Made by a program: the position numbers and the translations under genes. The notes under the pieces were generated by a model. The model worked only from the letters and a program-made list of their open reading frames with translations. It had not been told where the DNA came from and searched no databases. Shown here one piece after another: positions 11,038 through 21,935 of a DNA stretch of 64,000 nt. The first letter of the stretch is position 1, and each line of letters begins with the position of its first letter. Source of the DNA: Paulinella micropora (Eukaryota; Cercozoa; Imbricatea; Euglyphida); NCBI GenBank assembly GCA_009731375.1, contig BJOX01000086.1:924387-988386 (forward strand), in the 5' to 3' direction.

Positions 11038-11496
11038 NNNNNNNNNNNNNNNNNNNNNNNNNNNNNNNNNNNNNNNNNNNNNNNNNNNNNNNNNNNNNNN
11101 NNNNNNNNNNNNNNNNNNNNNNNNNNNNNNNNNNNNNNNNNNNNNNNNNNNNNNNNNNNNNNNNNNNNNNNNNNNNNNNNNNNNNNNNNNNNNNNNNNNN
11201 NNNNNNNNNNNNNNNNNNNNNNNNNNNNNNNNNNNNNNNNNNNNNNNNNNNNNNNNNNNNNNNNNNNNNNNNNNNNNNNNNNNNNNNNNNNNNNNNNNNN
11301 NNNNNNNNNNNNNNNNNNNNNNNNNNNNNNNNNNNNNNNNNNNNNNNNNNNNNNNNNNNNNNNNNNNNNNNNNNNNNNNNNNNNNNNNNNNNNNNNNNNN
11401 NNNNNNNNNNNNNNNNNNNNNNNNNNNNNNNNNNNNNNNNNNNNNNNNNNNNNNNNNNNNNNNNNNNNNNACCCCAACCCCCCCCCCCCCCCCCCG
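11013..11496. other. Assembly gap bounded by poly-C
   Basis: A run of more than 30 C, then N from 11038 to 11470, then another C run. ORFs crossing it are artefacts of N translation. Confidence 0.98.
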
Positions 11497-12555
11497 CATT
11501 CGCGCACCCTGTCGGAATAAGTCATGGTTTGTGGGAACGAGGAGGAATTGGGAGCTTCTATTAGCATGGGAGCTAGCAACAGGCTTGATGTTGATTCTGA
11601 TGTAATGTTTGTGGTATGTGTACTAATAGTTTTCTTAGGAAAGTGTCTCAAACATCAACCACCTCCACGTCCCCCTTCCCAAAAAAAATCTGTGTGTAAA
11701 AAAAAGAAAAGAATAATAAACCTTTATCTCTGATGTGGCAGACGTCTTTGGTGAGTGGACTTCCCCGTGGGAGACTCCTTTTGTTCAGTCTGTGGTCGGA
11801 TACGTTTACTTCGCGTGCCTTTGGGGGCAATGTCGCAATCCTGCAACAAATACTATTTTTCTTCATTGTTAACCTGAAGAAAGATAAGTTGGACGCACCT
11901 GGCGTTACATACGGTAGGTTTGGATGGTCTCGACCGAAACAACCATATACTCAATGCAGATCGAGTCAGAGGGATACTTTGCGCGTTTGGTTCCCGTTGA
12001 GCGGAGTTGTACAAATTTTGCACCAAATTCCACTTAAATAGGCAATTGCCACTGAAATGCCGCGATTTTCCGATTGGACCGTACGCTCTTTTTTTCCCCG
12101 AACCCAACATTAGTTCTTTCTGGCTGTGTCCTTTACGTAATAAAAACCGCAAATACTGATATTCATATTATGTCTAATTATTAAAGATGTTCGATATCTA
12201 TCTTCAGCATTTTTTTTCTTAAAAATACAGCTGTTTGGGTGTATTCACGTTTGTATCTGTGCTTTTGCGGGTATATTTATTTTTATTGTTTATTGTTTCC
12301 CACCTATTGTTGAGAACTCAGAACTGCGCAAATGTCGTTCCTAGCTCAAATAGCGGTGCAATCAGTACCAAGTTTTGCAGCATTGCTCATCACTCAAAGT
12401 ACAATCAATAAAAGTAGGTCTGTTTTGCGTAGACACACGCAAAATAAAAATGATGAGCTTGTGTATACCAGGCAACCTGAAAAAATTGCGGATTCACAGC
12501 GGGCTGCAATCCCTACTCCCTCCACATCATCTCCAGAAATTAACAGCAATTTTGG
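11497..12555. other. Intergenic stretch, nothing recognised
   Basis: Both strands show only short frames without motif, splice support or repeats. Confidence 0.5.
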
Positions 12556-12559
12556 TTGT

Positions 12560-15500
12560 ATTTTCGGAGTGACTTTGCCTTGTATTTTTTTTTGCGGCCT
12601 GGGGTTGGGGTAATGAATTTTTTTATGTTCCCATTGATGAAATCTTTTTATTTTGCTTGTTTTTTCTTTCATTTACATTTTAATTGTGTTTGTGGGCTGG
12701 ATGGTTGTTTGTTTGTGTTTTTTTTGTGCGTTTGGTTGTTTTTTTAGGATTACTTTGCCTTCTATTTTTTGCGGAGGTGGGGAGTGGGGGGTGGGGATGA
12801 ATTTTTTATGTTCACATTCCCAAAATCTAGAAAATATGATTTAATTTCCTTGTTTTTGCTTCGTTTCTCTTTTTATCACTGTTTGTGGGTTGGATGGTTG
12901 TTTGTTTGTGTTTTTTTTTTCGCGTTTGGTTGTTTTTTCGGGATGAATTCGCCTCGTATGTGTATTTTTTTTGCAAGGGTGGGGGGGGTGGGGTGGGGGG
13001 NNNNNNNNNNNNNNNNNNNNNNNNNNNNNNNNNNNNNNNNNNNNNNNNNNNNNNNNNNNNNNNNNNNNNNNNNNNNNNNNNNNNNNNNNNNNNNNNNNNN
13101 NNNNNNNNNNNNNNNNNNNNNNNNNNNNNNNNNNNNNNNNNNNNNNNNNNNNNNNNNNNNNNNNNNNNNNNNNNNNNNNNNNNNNNNNNNNNNNNNNNNN
13201 NNNNNNNNNNNNNNNNNNNNNNNNNNNNNNNNNNNNNNNNNNNNNNNNNNNNNNNNNNNNNNNNNNNNNNNNNNNNNNNNNNNNNNNNNNNNNNNNNNNN
13301 NNNNNNNNNNNNNNNNNNNNNNNNNNNNNNNNNNNNNNNNNNNNNNNNNNNNNNNNNNNNNNNNNNNNNNNNNNNNGGGGGGGGGGGGGGGGGGGGGGGT
13401 GAATTGTTTATGTCCCCATGGCTGCAATCTTTTTTATTCTGCTTTTTTGTTTTTTATGACTCTTTGTAGGCTGGATGCTTGTTTGTTTGTGTATTTTGCG
13501 CGTTTGGTTGTTTTTTCGGGGTGACTTTGCCTAGTATTTTTTGTCAGGGGGGCGGGGGGTGGGTGAATTTTTTATGTCCCATGGCTGCAATTTTTTTTTT
13601 ATTCTGCTTGTTTTTTTCTTCCATTTGTCTTTTTGTCACTGTTTGTAGGCTGGATGCTTGTTTGTTTGTGTTTTTTCGCGTTTGGTTGTTTTTTCGGGGT
13701 GAATTTGCCTTGCATTTTTTCCAGGGGGGGTGAATTTTTTATGTCCCCACGGCTGCAATCTTTTTTATTCTTCTTGTTTTTTCCTTCCATTATTTTTTGT
13801 TACTGTTTGTGGGCTGGATGCTTGTTTGTTTGTGTGATTTTGCGCGTTTGGATGTTTTTTCGTGGTGACTTTGCCTTGCATTTTTTCCCGGGGGGTGGTG
13901 AATTTTTTTGTCCCATGGCTGCAATGTTTTTAATTCTGCTTGTGTTTCTCTTCCATTTGTCTTTTGTCACTGTTTGTACGCTGGATGCTTGTTTTTTTGT
14001 GTTTTTTTGCGCGTTCGGTTGTTTTTTTTGGGGTGACTTTGTCTTAATTTTTTTTTGCCCGGGTGGGGGGGNNNNNNNNNNCGTTTGTTTGTTTTTTCGG
14101 GGTGACTTTGCCTTGCATTCTTTTCCGGGGGGAGGGGGGAGTGAATTTATGTCCCCATGGCTGCAATTTTGTTTATTTTGCTTGTTTTTTCTTCCATTAT
14201 TCTTTTTAATTACTGCTTGGTGGCTGGATGCTTATTTGTTTCTGTTTTTTTGCGCGTTCGGTTGTTTTTTCGGGGTGACTTTGCCTTAATTTTTCCCGAG
14301 CGGAGGGGGGGGGAGGTGTGAATTTTATGTCCCCATGGCTGCAATCTTTTTTATTCTGCTTGTTTTTTTTTCTTCCATTTGTCTTTTTGTCACTGTTTGT
14401 GGGCTGGATGCTTGTTTGTTTGTGTTTTTTTGCGCATTTGGCTGTTTTTTCGGGGTGACTTTGCCTTGCATTTTTTTACGGGGAGGGGGGGGTGGGGTGA
14501 ATTTTTTACTGTCCCAATCGCTGCAATCTTTTTTATTCTGCTTTTTTTTCTTCTTCCATTTGTCTTTTGTCACCGATTGTGGGCTGGGTGCTTGTTTGTT
14601 TGTGTTTTTGTGCGCCTGTGGTTTTTTTTCGGGGTGACTTTGCCTTGCATTTTTTTGCGGGGGGGGGGGGGGGGGGTTNNNNNNNNNNNNNNNNNNNNNN
14701 NNNNNNNNNNNNNNNNNNNNNNNNNNNNNNNNNNNNNNNNNNNNNNNNNNNNNNNNNNNNNNNNNNNNNNNNNNNNNNNNNNNNNNNNNNNNNNNNNNNN
14801 NNNNNNNNNNNNNNNNNNNNNNNNNNNNNNNNNNNNNNNNNNNNNNNNNNNNNNNNNNNNNNNNNNNNNNNNNNNNNNNNNNNNNNNNNNNNNNNNNNNN
14901 NNNNNNNNNNNNNNNNNNNNNNNNNNNNNNNNNNNNNNNNNNNNNNNNNNNNNNNNNNNNNNNNNNNNNNNNNNNNNNNNNNNNNNNNNNNNNNNNNNNN
15001 NNNNNNNNNNNNNNNNNNNNNNNNNNNNNNNNNNNNNNNNNNNNNNNNNNNNNNNNNNNNNNNNNNNNNNNNNNNNNNNNNNNNNNNNNNNNNNNNNNNN
15101 NNNNNNNNNNNNNNNNNNNNNNNNNNNNNNNNNNNNNNNNNNNNNNNNNNNNNNNNNNNNNNNNNNNNNNNNNNNNNNNNNNNNNNNNNNNNNNNNNNNN
15201 NNNNNNNNNNNNNNNNNNNNNNNNNNNNNNNNNNNNNNNNNNNNNNNNNNNNNNNNNNNNNNNNNNNNNNNNNNNNNNNNNNNNNNNNNNNNNNNNNNNN
15301 NNNNNNNNNNNNNNNNNNNNNNNNNNNNNNNNNNNNNNNNNNNNNNNNNNNNNNNNNNNNNNNNNNNNNNNNNNNNNNNNNNNNNNNNNNNNNNNNNNNN
15401 NNNNNNNNNNNNNNNNNNNNNNNNNNNNNNNNNNNNNNNNNNNNNNNNNNNNNNNNNNNNNNNNNGGGGGGGGGGGGGGGTGGTGAATTTTTTGGTCCCA

Positions 15501-16185
15501 TGGCTGCAATCTTTTTTATTCTGCCTGTCTCTCTTCCATGATTCTTTTTCTCACTATTTGTAGGCTGGATGCTTGTTTGTTTGTGTTTTTTTTTGCGCGT
15601 TCGGTTGTTTTTTCGGGGACTTTGCCTTAATTTTTTTTGCCCAGGGGGAGTTGGGTGAATTTTTTATGTCCCCATGTCTGCAATCTTTTTATTCTGCTTG
15701 TTTTTTTCTTCCATTTGTCTTTTTGTCACTGTTTGCGGGCTTAATGCTTGTTTGTTTATGTTTTTTGTGCGTTTGTTTGTTTTTTCGGGGTAACTTTGCC
15801 TTGCGTTTTTTTACGGTGCTGGGAGGGGGGGGGTGAATTTTTTGCTGTCCCAATGGCTGCAATATTTTTTTTTCTGCTTGTTTTTTTACTTCCATTTGTC
15901 TTTTTATCTTTATTTGTGCGCTGGATGCTTGTTTGTTGTGTTTTTTTACGTATTTAGTTGTTTTTTCGGGGTGACTTTGCCTTGCATTCTTTTCCGGGGG
16001 GGTGGGGGTGGGTGGGTGAATTTTTTATGTCCTCCTGTCTGCAATCTTTTTATTTTGCCTATTTTTTTCTTCCATTTTTCTTTTAATCACTGTTTGGTGG
16101 CGGTTTGCTTGTTTTCTGTGTTTTTTTGCGCGTTTGTTTGTTTTTTCGGGGTAATTTTGCCTTGCATTTGGTGGGGGGGGGGCGC
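12560..16185. repeat. Degenerate satellite, about 165-180 bp units, with G-run and three gaps
   Basis: A unit recurs at least 13 times on the plus strand. In order it contains GGCTGGATGCTTGTTTGTTTG, a T-run, GCGCGTTTGGTTG, TTTTTTCGGGGTGACTTTGCC, a G-run of variable length, GTGAATTTTTTATGTCCC, ATGGCTGCAATC, TTTTTTATTCTGCTTG, and CTTCCATTTG. Starts of GGCTGG fall near 12690, 12888, 13469, 13648, 13812, 13980, 14222, 14402, 14582, 15565, 15735, 15918 and 16099. Gaps at 13001-13376, 14072-14081 and 14679-15465 all lie at the G-run. The Cys/Phe-rich ORFs are repeat translations, so I do not call a gene. Confidence 0.9.
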
Positions 16186-17139
16186 CGGGTGTCACTGTAC
16201 GGCCGCAAAGTCGCACAATGTGAGGAAGGTTAGAGGTAGATGATCATTATATCTCTCTTTCTTGTTTTCATTGCATTTTATAGTTTTATTTGTGTTGCAA
16301 ACGATCCCTGACATGAGGTAAGACTTGTGCTGAGGGATGGGATGGGAAATCGGACTGCATGTCAGCTGGTGGCAGTGTGGGGCCGCTAAGTGGTCCCCCG
16401 AGCGGGGTTGTGCAACAAACAGCAAATAATATATTTGTAGCATTTGTTTTCCTTGCACTTTCAAAGATTATTTGTGATTCTGGAGCTTGCCAATGCGAGA
16501 AATGCCTTGGGCATGCGAAGAGAGCGCGGGTGGGACTGTGCGGTACTGGGGAGCGGTTTATGCGTGTTCAAATGGCATCCGACGCGAGAAACATAATGAA
16601 ATAAATCAATTATTGATTTTTTTAATCAAAACAATCGAAAATACCATGAAAACAAATATTACGTAGTAATATATAACCGGTAACACAGGATTTCCATAAA
16701 GCGTGGTACGTGATTGGGTTTACTTGCGCGCAGTAGTAATAAGATGGGTCATGCAATGATGCGGATTCATACAGAATGATTACTTATAAAATTTAGTAGT
16801 GTTTACGTAATTACTGCAAAAATTAATCATAGAAAACGATTGGAAATGAAAATCTTGAAATTTTAATAATATATGCAAACTCCGCAAAATCGTACGACCA
16901 GACCCAGAGCAGCCCCTGGTATTTTTCAGATGGTCATTCATCATCATATAATGCCAACTGTTAGTGGAAAAACACATTGATCGTTGTGTACCCTGTGGCA
17001 TGGTTAGGGAAGGAGGGTGCTGGACCAAAGGTGGGAGTGATGTGTGCATAGGGGACGGCAAAGTGCTAGCTCGTGGTAGAGACGAATCGGCTGCGACCGT
17101 TACTTAGGGTCGCATTGACGGGCCTGAGAACTAGACGAC
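16186..17139. other. Intergenic stretch, no gene seen
   Basis: AT-rich in 16600-16900. No splice-supported ORF, tandem repeat or RNA gene is evident. Confidence 0.45.
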
Positions 17140-17249
17140 GATGTCGCCGCTGGAGGAGTTTCTTCTATCACTATCACTTCCCTGTGTGCCACCATCGGGC
17201 TGGGGTCCTGCTATAGCTTATATAGCTAGGGGAACGGTTGCGAGCGGGT

Positions 17250-17400
17250 GGCGAGGTGACGTTGGAGAGAGCGAGCGATGGCCACCTGTGGTCGCTTTGG
17301 ATCCGGGTACCCGACTGTGCGTACCTTTGGATCCGTGTTTGCGCGCCCACTCGCTAGGGGGCGAGGTGACGTCGGAGAGAGCGGGCGATTGGCAATTGGG
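17250..17400 (+). repeat. Two-copy direct repeat containing GCGAGGTGACGT
   Basis: GCGAGGTGACGTTGGAGAGAGCG near 17250 recurs with one change near 17362, and CTTTGGATCCG occurs twice in between. It is a short local duplication without an identified function. Confidence 0.5.
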
Positions 17401-17439
17401 TGTCACCTGTGAAACCTGCATTGCACATTTGTCTTGCTA

Positions 17440-17820
17440 CTAGCTCGATGAACTCGAGCTCGAGCTTGAAGCCGATGCTTCTCCAAGATCGGACTGGGCT
17501 AACCTCGCTGTTGATTCAGGTGACGGTGGTCCCTGGGGGATCGCATCCGGCTCTTCTCGTATCGGGGGGAGATCGGATTCCGCGACCGGGATCGACGAGA
17601 CCGGTGTACGACTCAGTCTGGCCGATTCGGTCTGAGAGCGATTTTGTCCTGGTGTGGTAGAAATACGCTCCGAACTATCTTCTTCCTCATCAACCGTTCC
17701 ATCGACTTTCTCCTCCTTCTCTTCCTCGTCGTCATTCCCGTCGGTGGTGATCGCCACCAAAGGGAGGAGACTAATGACATTCCTTATGATCCCGCTGCTG
17801 GGCTTCCTCTTCGTTATCAT
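17440..17820 (-). CDS. Hypothetical acidic, Ser-rich ORF
   Basis: 126 codons with an acidic middle (Asp/Glu runs), a Pro/Ser/Glu-rich part and a C-terminal run of nine Ser encoded by AGCTCGAGCTCGAG-type DNA. No domain is recognised and the composition suggests disorder. In the restored pre-inversion order (see findings) it would lie downstream of, and in the same sense as, the gag-protease remnant now at 55.3-57.4 kb, so it may be retroelement-derived. It may also be non-coding. Confidence 0.3.
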   Translation of the reverse strand: MITKRKPSSGIIRNVISLLPLVAITTDGNDDEEEKEEKVDGTVDEEEDSSERISTTPGQNRSQTESARLSRTPVSSIPVAESDLPPIREEPDAIPQGPPSPESTARLAQSDLGEASASSSSSSSSS

Positions 17821-17953
17821 CCGAAGGGAGGTCCAATAGCTATAGCGTGACCATCTATTGGCAAGGACCGTGTTTTAGGATGGTCCTGCGCAAAACGTAG
17901 TCTAACTGCTCGTCAGTCGGGGCGGGGTTAGGATTTCGAACTCATCCAAAAGG

Positions 17954-18084
17954 ATATTAGCTCAGTGACGCAAAGACAAAAAGCCGCCAAAAGACCAGTA
18001 TCAAATTGGCATTTCAGACGTGTCCGGCCAGACGAAATCTATAAATAAGTTTTTTACCTGATAATTCGGGGGGTGATGTCCACA
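17954..18084 (-). repeat. First 131 bp of the split 3' LTR of gypsy copy 2
   Basis: Matches 28029-28159 with three mismatches. On the minus strand it starts TGTGGACATC next to the purine tract and stops abruptly at 17954, where unrelated sequence begins. The rest of the LTR is at 57383-57469. Confidence 0.9.
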
Positions 18085-18085
18085 G

Positions 18086-18105
18086 TACCCCCTCCCAGTT
18101 TTTTA
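18086..18105 (-). promoter_or_regulatory. Polypurine tract of gypsy copy 2
   Basis: On the minus strand AAAAACTGGGAGGGGG lies three bases before the LTR start TGTGGACATC. This is the expected place and composition for the plus-strand priming site of an LTR retrotransposon. Confidence 0.75.
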
Positions 18106-18971
18106 TGGCGGAACTTCGTTTCCGACATAATACGCTTTGAACTGATTTCTTTTCTGACTAAGATTCGTTTAGAGTTATGTATGAAGATACATCAACCCAC
18201 GAATTAGCCGTTATAAAACAACAATGATACTTGCCCCGGTACCAATCGTATATATACTCTAGCACATTCAGTATCTATATTAAAATCTTCCTCTTTCTTC
18301 TGTCGATAAGATATTTGTGCAGTATGTCCAAGTATAATGTTTTATGGTTGAGTAATAATGTAATGTCGCCATTTCCATATATATGTAATAACCGGTCGTC
18401 GGTTTCCATAAATACATTTACTTTTTGTGAAGACATACCCTTGTATAAATCGGTATCATTTAATATAGTGTCAGGTGATCAAGTCTGACGACTATATCCG
18501 AAGTTGGGTTGAGTGCGCCCTAACCTTGCGATATGCCGATACAAGTAGAGATCGATGGAATCCGGTGTAGCAGTTCATGTTATTAAAATATATCAGTTCT
18601 TGATTAGACTGTAGAGTCTTTAATGAGATCATCATTCTGGTACTAATGCGGGTCGTATCCAGGAAACACCATCGCTCACTCAAATAGCGATCCCGTAACG
18701 GTGCTGTTTCGTGGCCGTCTCGTCTGTCTCTGCCGAAGCAAGAGAATAGAATGCCTATTTTTTGTCAGCTGTGTCTTGTTAATCTCTAGAAGAATGAATG
18801 CTGTAGTAGCTTTAATATCTAAGTAAGGTTGTCGGGACGATATTGGATCAATGCTATGTTCGCAATCGATCAGGTCCACAATACTTCTAGAGAAAAAAAA
18901 TACTTACTATAGACGCCGTTTACGCGCGCGGACTCCTTTACCTGGTGGAGGACCTCCAACCAAAGTTAAGT
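18106..18971 (-). other. 3' untranslated region of gypsy copy 2
   Basis: About 0.87 kb between the integrase ORF stop and the purine tract. No ORF is recognised. The first part (18190-18269) is also present in copy 1 (1777-1856), directly joined there to integrase sequence. Confidence 0.6.
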
Positions 18972-21722
18972 CTAAGGTAGACTGTTCGAGGACGTCCCAA
19001 ATTTTTGAGGGATTGCGCCTTGTGCCAAGTCAAAAGGAATGTCCAGCACCCCTCGTGGTAGTGCTTGTATGGTCCACGCGGTATGATCTTTATCTGTGGG
19101 AGATATGGTATCATCCCATGTCTCAAGTTTCTTGGCGTCTTTATATACTGGAAGGTATTGTCTTACTTTAGGATCTTCCACTGGATCCAGACTCCTCCAG
19201 AAATGTAAGACTGGTTGTATTATTTGTGCCGCAGTCGAAATTCGATTCGATCGCGTATGGCGTTTGTGAGGTACTGCCATGACTCTCATGAGATATAAAT
19301 CTGAGAGCGTGTCATCGGCTACGTGTTGAGCCGCAGGCCTCACCAAGTAAAAAGCGTCTTTGGCCCATGAAATATGTCCAATCGCATCTCCTTCTTTCCA
19401 ACTGGGGTGAACGAGAGTGTCATTGCCCGCGCGAGGGTCTTGATCTCCGTCATCGCTCCCCTCTTGATGGACTCCTTGCGAACGTGCCGTCCTTATCGCC
19501 TTTCTCGGTCGGTCGTAGATAAGGTCATTTTGCGCTCTCCTTATTTGCGCCTCCGTGAACTTTCCTTCCGGCACGTTCGACTCCACCCTTTTGCGGGTCT
19601 GAGTCCCCGCCGCACTTTTGCGGTCGGTGGCCCGCTTGTTCTCCAGCTCAGCCTCCTCCTTCTCCGCAATTGGTGCCCTGTAGGCATCCCGTTCCGAGAT
19701 ATCCTCCTGACGGATTGGTGGGACCTCTTTAAAGTCAGCCTCCATCCGTTTGAGTGCTTGATCAACGGACTCATCTTCAAGTAGGAAGGGATCATACTTA
19801 ATCAGCCTTCGTACATTGACTATTTGAACTTTTCCTCTGCCCCTGATTTTATAATTCAAAGGCCCCATCTGTTCCATGATCTGGTATGGTCCTTTCCAGT
19901 GGATGAACAGCTTCAAGCTGAGTCCCTGAGGAACCTGAGGATGATACAGTAGTACAATATCCCCGACCTGAAGTCTGACTTGATCCAGGTGTGCCTGCCT
20001 GACACCTTCAGCATCAGTCTTCCTGCGCTCCGCCTCCCTATGCGCCTGTACTATTTGCTCCGCCTCCATCTTCGCCCGAAGTCTCACCCCAAACAGCTCA
20101 TCCTGATCTGCCCATGAATCTTTTGGGTGCAGCAGTGAGGCTGGGATGGCGGGCTCACGCCCATATACCAATTGGTATGGCGAGACGGAACCTTTTGAAC
20201 CACCTAACGCTGTAGAGGGTAGGCAATTCATAGCAAAGGCAAACGAGGATGCTGCCTCCACCCATGCCTTTTGGTTCTCCTTCTTCAAACAATACATCTT
20301 CAGCGCAGCCTTGAGGGGTCTATGCACCCGCTCTATCTTGCCGTTCGCTCTGGGGTTATAGGCGGTGACATATTGCCATTTCATGCCGTAATATGCATAT
20401 AGCTTGTCGATGACTTCATTATTAAAGTCAGAGCCTCGATCTGAGCATATTTTTCTCGGCACCCCAATCTGTGAGATGATCCTGTCAATCAACGCCTTGG
20501 CTGTTGTTTCGCCCGTAACGTCTTTGACTGGGACCACCCATACATAGTTGGTGGCTCTGTCTATGGCCGTTAGAAGGTATCTGTAACCTTCCGTCGTGAC
20601 CGGGAAAGGTCCTACATGATCAGTGTGTAAGAACTCGAACATTCCTAAGTGTAAAGGAAAAGTCCCGATCAGGCCAAAATTCGCCTTCAATGGTGTTTTG
20701 GATGTCTTGCATGGGATGCATGCATTGACCTGTTCATCAATATTCTCCTTCATCTTCTTCCACCAGAATCGTCTCGAAATGAACATATGCGTTCTTTGTC
20801 GGCCCGGGTGCGCCAGTAGTGGGCAGTTATGAGCAGCGACAAAAATGATGTGTCTGAGTTTCTCAGGAACCCAGAGAGTCCATTTGTCTGGTTGTGATGC
20901 ATAGCGCCCGTGTTGGCCTTTGTACCACAAGAGACCGTCTCTCCACCCCATCTCCTTCTGTTGCTCCTTAATCTCCTTCGTCATTTTCAGCTCGTTCGGG
21001 TTCTTGTATAGCTGTATTAGCTCTTTGAACTCCGGATCGAGAGCCTGTTGCTGTCTCCATGCAGTGGGTGAGGCTATGTGGATAGTCCCATCCTCTAGCT
21101 GCACTCCTATCCTCTCAGGGTTTTCGTCTAACTCCTCCTTGTTCTCCTGCGGGGGTTCCGCATATGCTTCTTGCTTAATCTCTTCTTGTTTTATCTCCGC
21201 CTTCATATTCTCATATGCTTCATAGGACCACTCAGCATCCTCGAGGACATGTGCTGTACAACATATCCCATGATCCGGACCTTGCGGGCTATGACGTAGA
21301 CCCGATCGGTTATATCGGACCCCTCTCGCCATCTGCATCGACTCGATATGATGCACTTCGTATGTGCAGTCTGGGGATAGATCCTCCATTTCTGCTGATG
21401 ATACGAGAGCTGCCACTTCTGAGTGAAACTCTAGCCTGGAGAGGCTGTCAGCGACAACATTTCGCTTGCCGGGTAGATGGACCATTGTAAAATTGAAACA
21501 TGACAAGAATGCCTGCCATCTCGCTAGACGGCCAGTCTGTTCATGATTCATCAGCCATAGTAAATTCTGGTGATCAGTCCTTACTATAAACTGAGGTCCA
21601 CCCCATAAATACTCTCTCAACCGTTTGAGGGCCCAGACCACCGCCAGTGCCTCTCTCTGTCTCGTACAATAGTTTCGCTCCACCGAGCACAACTTCCTAC
21701 TTATAAACATGATCGGGCGCAA
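18972..21722 (-). CDS. Gypsy pol C-terminal part, copy 2: RNase H end, integrase, long tail
   Basis: 916 codons. Residues 1-95 complete an RNase H domain (REALAVVWAL, RTDHQNL, VVADSLSR). About 290-345 is the HHCC zinc region (AAHNCPLLAHPG, then CIPC). About 365-510 is the DD35E core with Asp in LHTDHVG, Asp in CSDRGSDF and Glu in GKIERVHR. Near residue 625 the sequence HWKGPYQI is the GPY/F motif typical of Ty3/gypsy integrases. The last 250 or so residues form a charged tail that I do not recognise and that shows no clear chromodomain. The ATG is internal to the polyprotein: the frame continues pol after a frameshift near 21796-21812. It catalyses insertion of the element's cDNA and is intact as an ORF, unlike in copy 1. 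Confidence 0.88.
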   Translation of the reverse strand: MRPIMFISRKLCSVERNYCTRQREALAVVWALKRLREYLWGGPQFIVRTDHQNLLWLMNHEQTGRLARWQAFLSCFNFTMVHLPGKRNVVADSLSRLEFHSEVAALVSSAEMEDLSPDCTYEVHHIESMQMARGVRYNRSGLRHSPQGPDHGICCTAHVLEDAEWSYEAYENMKAEIKQEEIKQEAYAEPPQENKEELDENPERIGVQLEDGTIHIASPTAWRQQQALDPEFKELIQLYKNPNELKMTKEIKEQQKEMGWRDGLLWYKGQHGRYASQPDKWTLWVPEKLRHIIFVAAHNCPLLAHPGRQRTHMFISRRFWWKKMKENIDEQVNACIPCKTSKTPLKANFGLIGTFPLHLGMFEFLHTDHVGPFPVTTEGYRYLLTAIDRATNYVWVVPVKDVTGETTAKALIDRIISQIGVPRKICSDRGSDFNNEVIDKLYAYYGMKWQYVTAYNPRANGKIERVHRPLKAALKMYCLKKENQKAWVEAASSFAFAMNCLPSTALGGSKGSVSPYQLVYGREPAIPASLLHPKDSWADQDELFGVRLRAKMEAEQIVQAHREAERRKTDAEGVRQAHLDQVRLQVGDIVLLYHPQVPQGLSLKLFIHWKGPYQIMEQMGPLNYKIRGRGKVQIVNVRRLIKYDPFLLEDESVDQALKRMEADFKEVPPIRQEDISERDAYRAPIAEKEEAELENKRATDRKSAAGTQTRKRVESNVPEGKFTEAQIRRAQNDLIYDRPRKAIRTARSQGVHQEGSDDGDQDPRAGNDTLVHPSWKEGDAIGHISWAKDAFYLVRPAAQHVADDTLSDLYLMRVMAVPHKRHTRSNRISTAAQIIQPVLHFWRSLDPVEDPKVRQYLPVYKDAKKLETWDDTISPTDKDHTAWTIQALPRGVLDIPFDLAQGAIPQKFGTSSNSLP

Positions 21723-21935
21723 CTTTTTCTCTTCATCTTCCTGTTGTAAGACTGCACCGATCGCGAACTTTGATGCGTCTGTGTCGACTACGAATTGCTT
21801 CGAAAGTCAGGCATCATCAGCACGAGTCCGCCATCCTTCGGATCTTTATAAATTAGATCTTTGAGCGTGTTGTACGCTTCTAAAGCTTCATCATCCCACT
21901 TCTCAAAATCACCGAAGTCGATCATTCTCTCCAAC
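21723..21935 (-). pseudogene. RT thumb/connection and RNase H start in a shifted frame
   Basis: Between the two long pol ORFs a third frame encodes sequence with the expected features: a SFLAIAQYYSQFIPNW-type RT end, and then, after a second shift, the RNase H strand with VVDTDASKFAIGAVL that supplies its first Asp. The shifts lie near 22012-22030 and 21796-21812. Both are present at the same places in copy 1 (about 3965-3980 and 3746-3762), so they predate or were copied with the near-identical pol segment. Confidence 0.75.

Noticed and set aside
10639-15563. ORFs of 140-390 codons made mostly of undefined residues
   Set aside because: They are read through runs of N and poly-C/poly-G; no real sequence supports them.
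12769-16243. Recurrent Cys/Phe/Leu-rich peptides (CLFVCVF, GCFFGVTLPC)
   Set aside because: Each is a unit of the satellite; units shift frame freely and none has splice or start support.
17954-18085. 132-bp direct repeat with 28029-28160 as a SINE
   Set aside because: It begins next to a purine tract, has TGT...ACA ends once the displaced half is included, and is flanked by a 4-bp target duplication, so it is an LTR.
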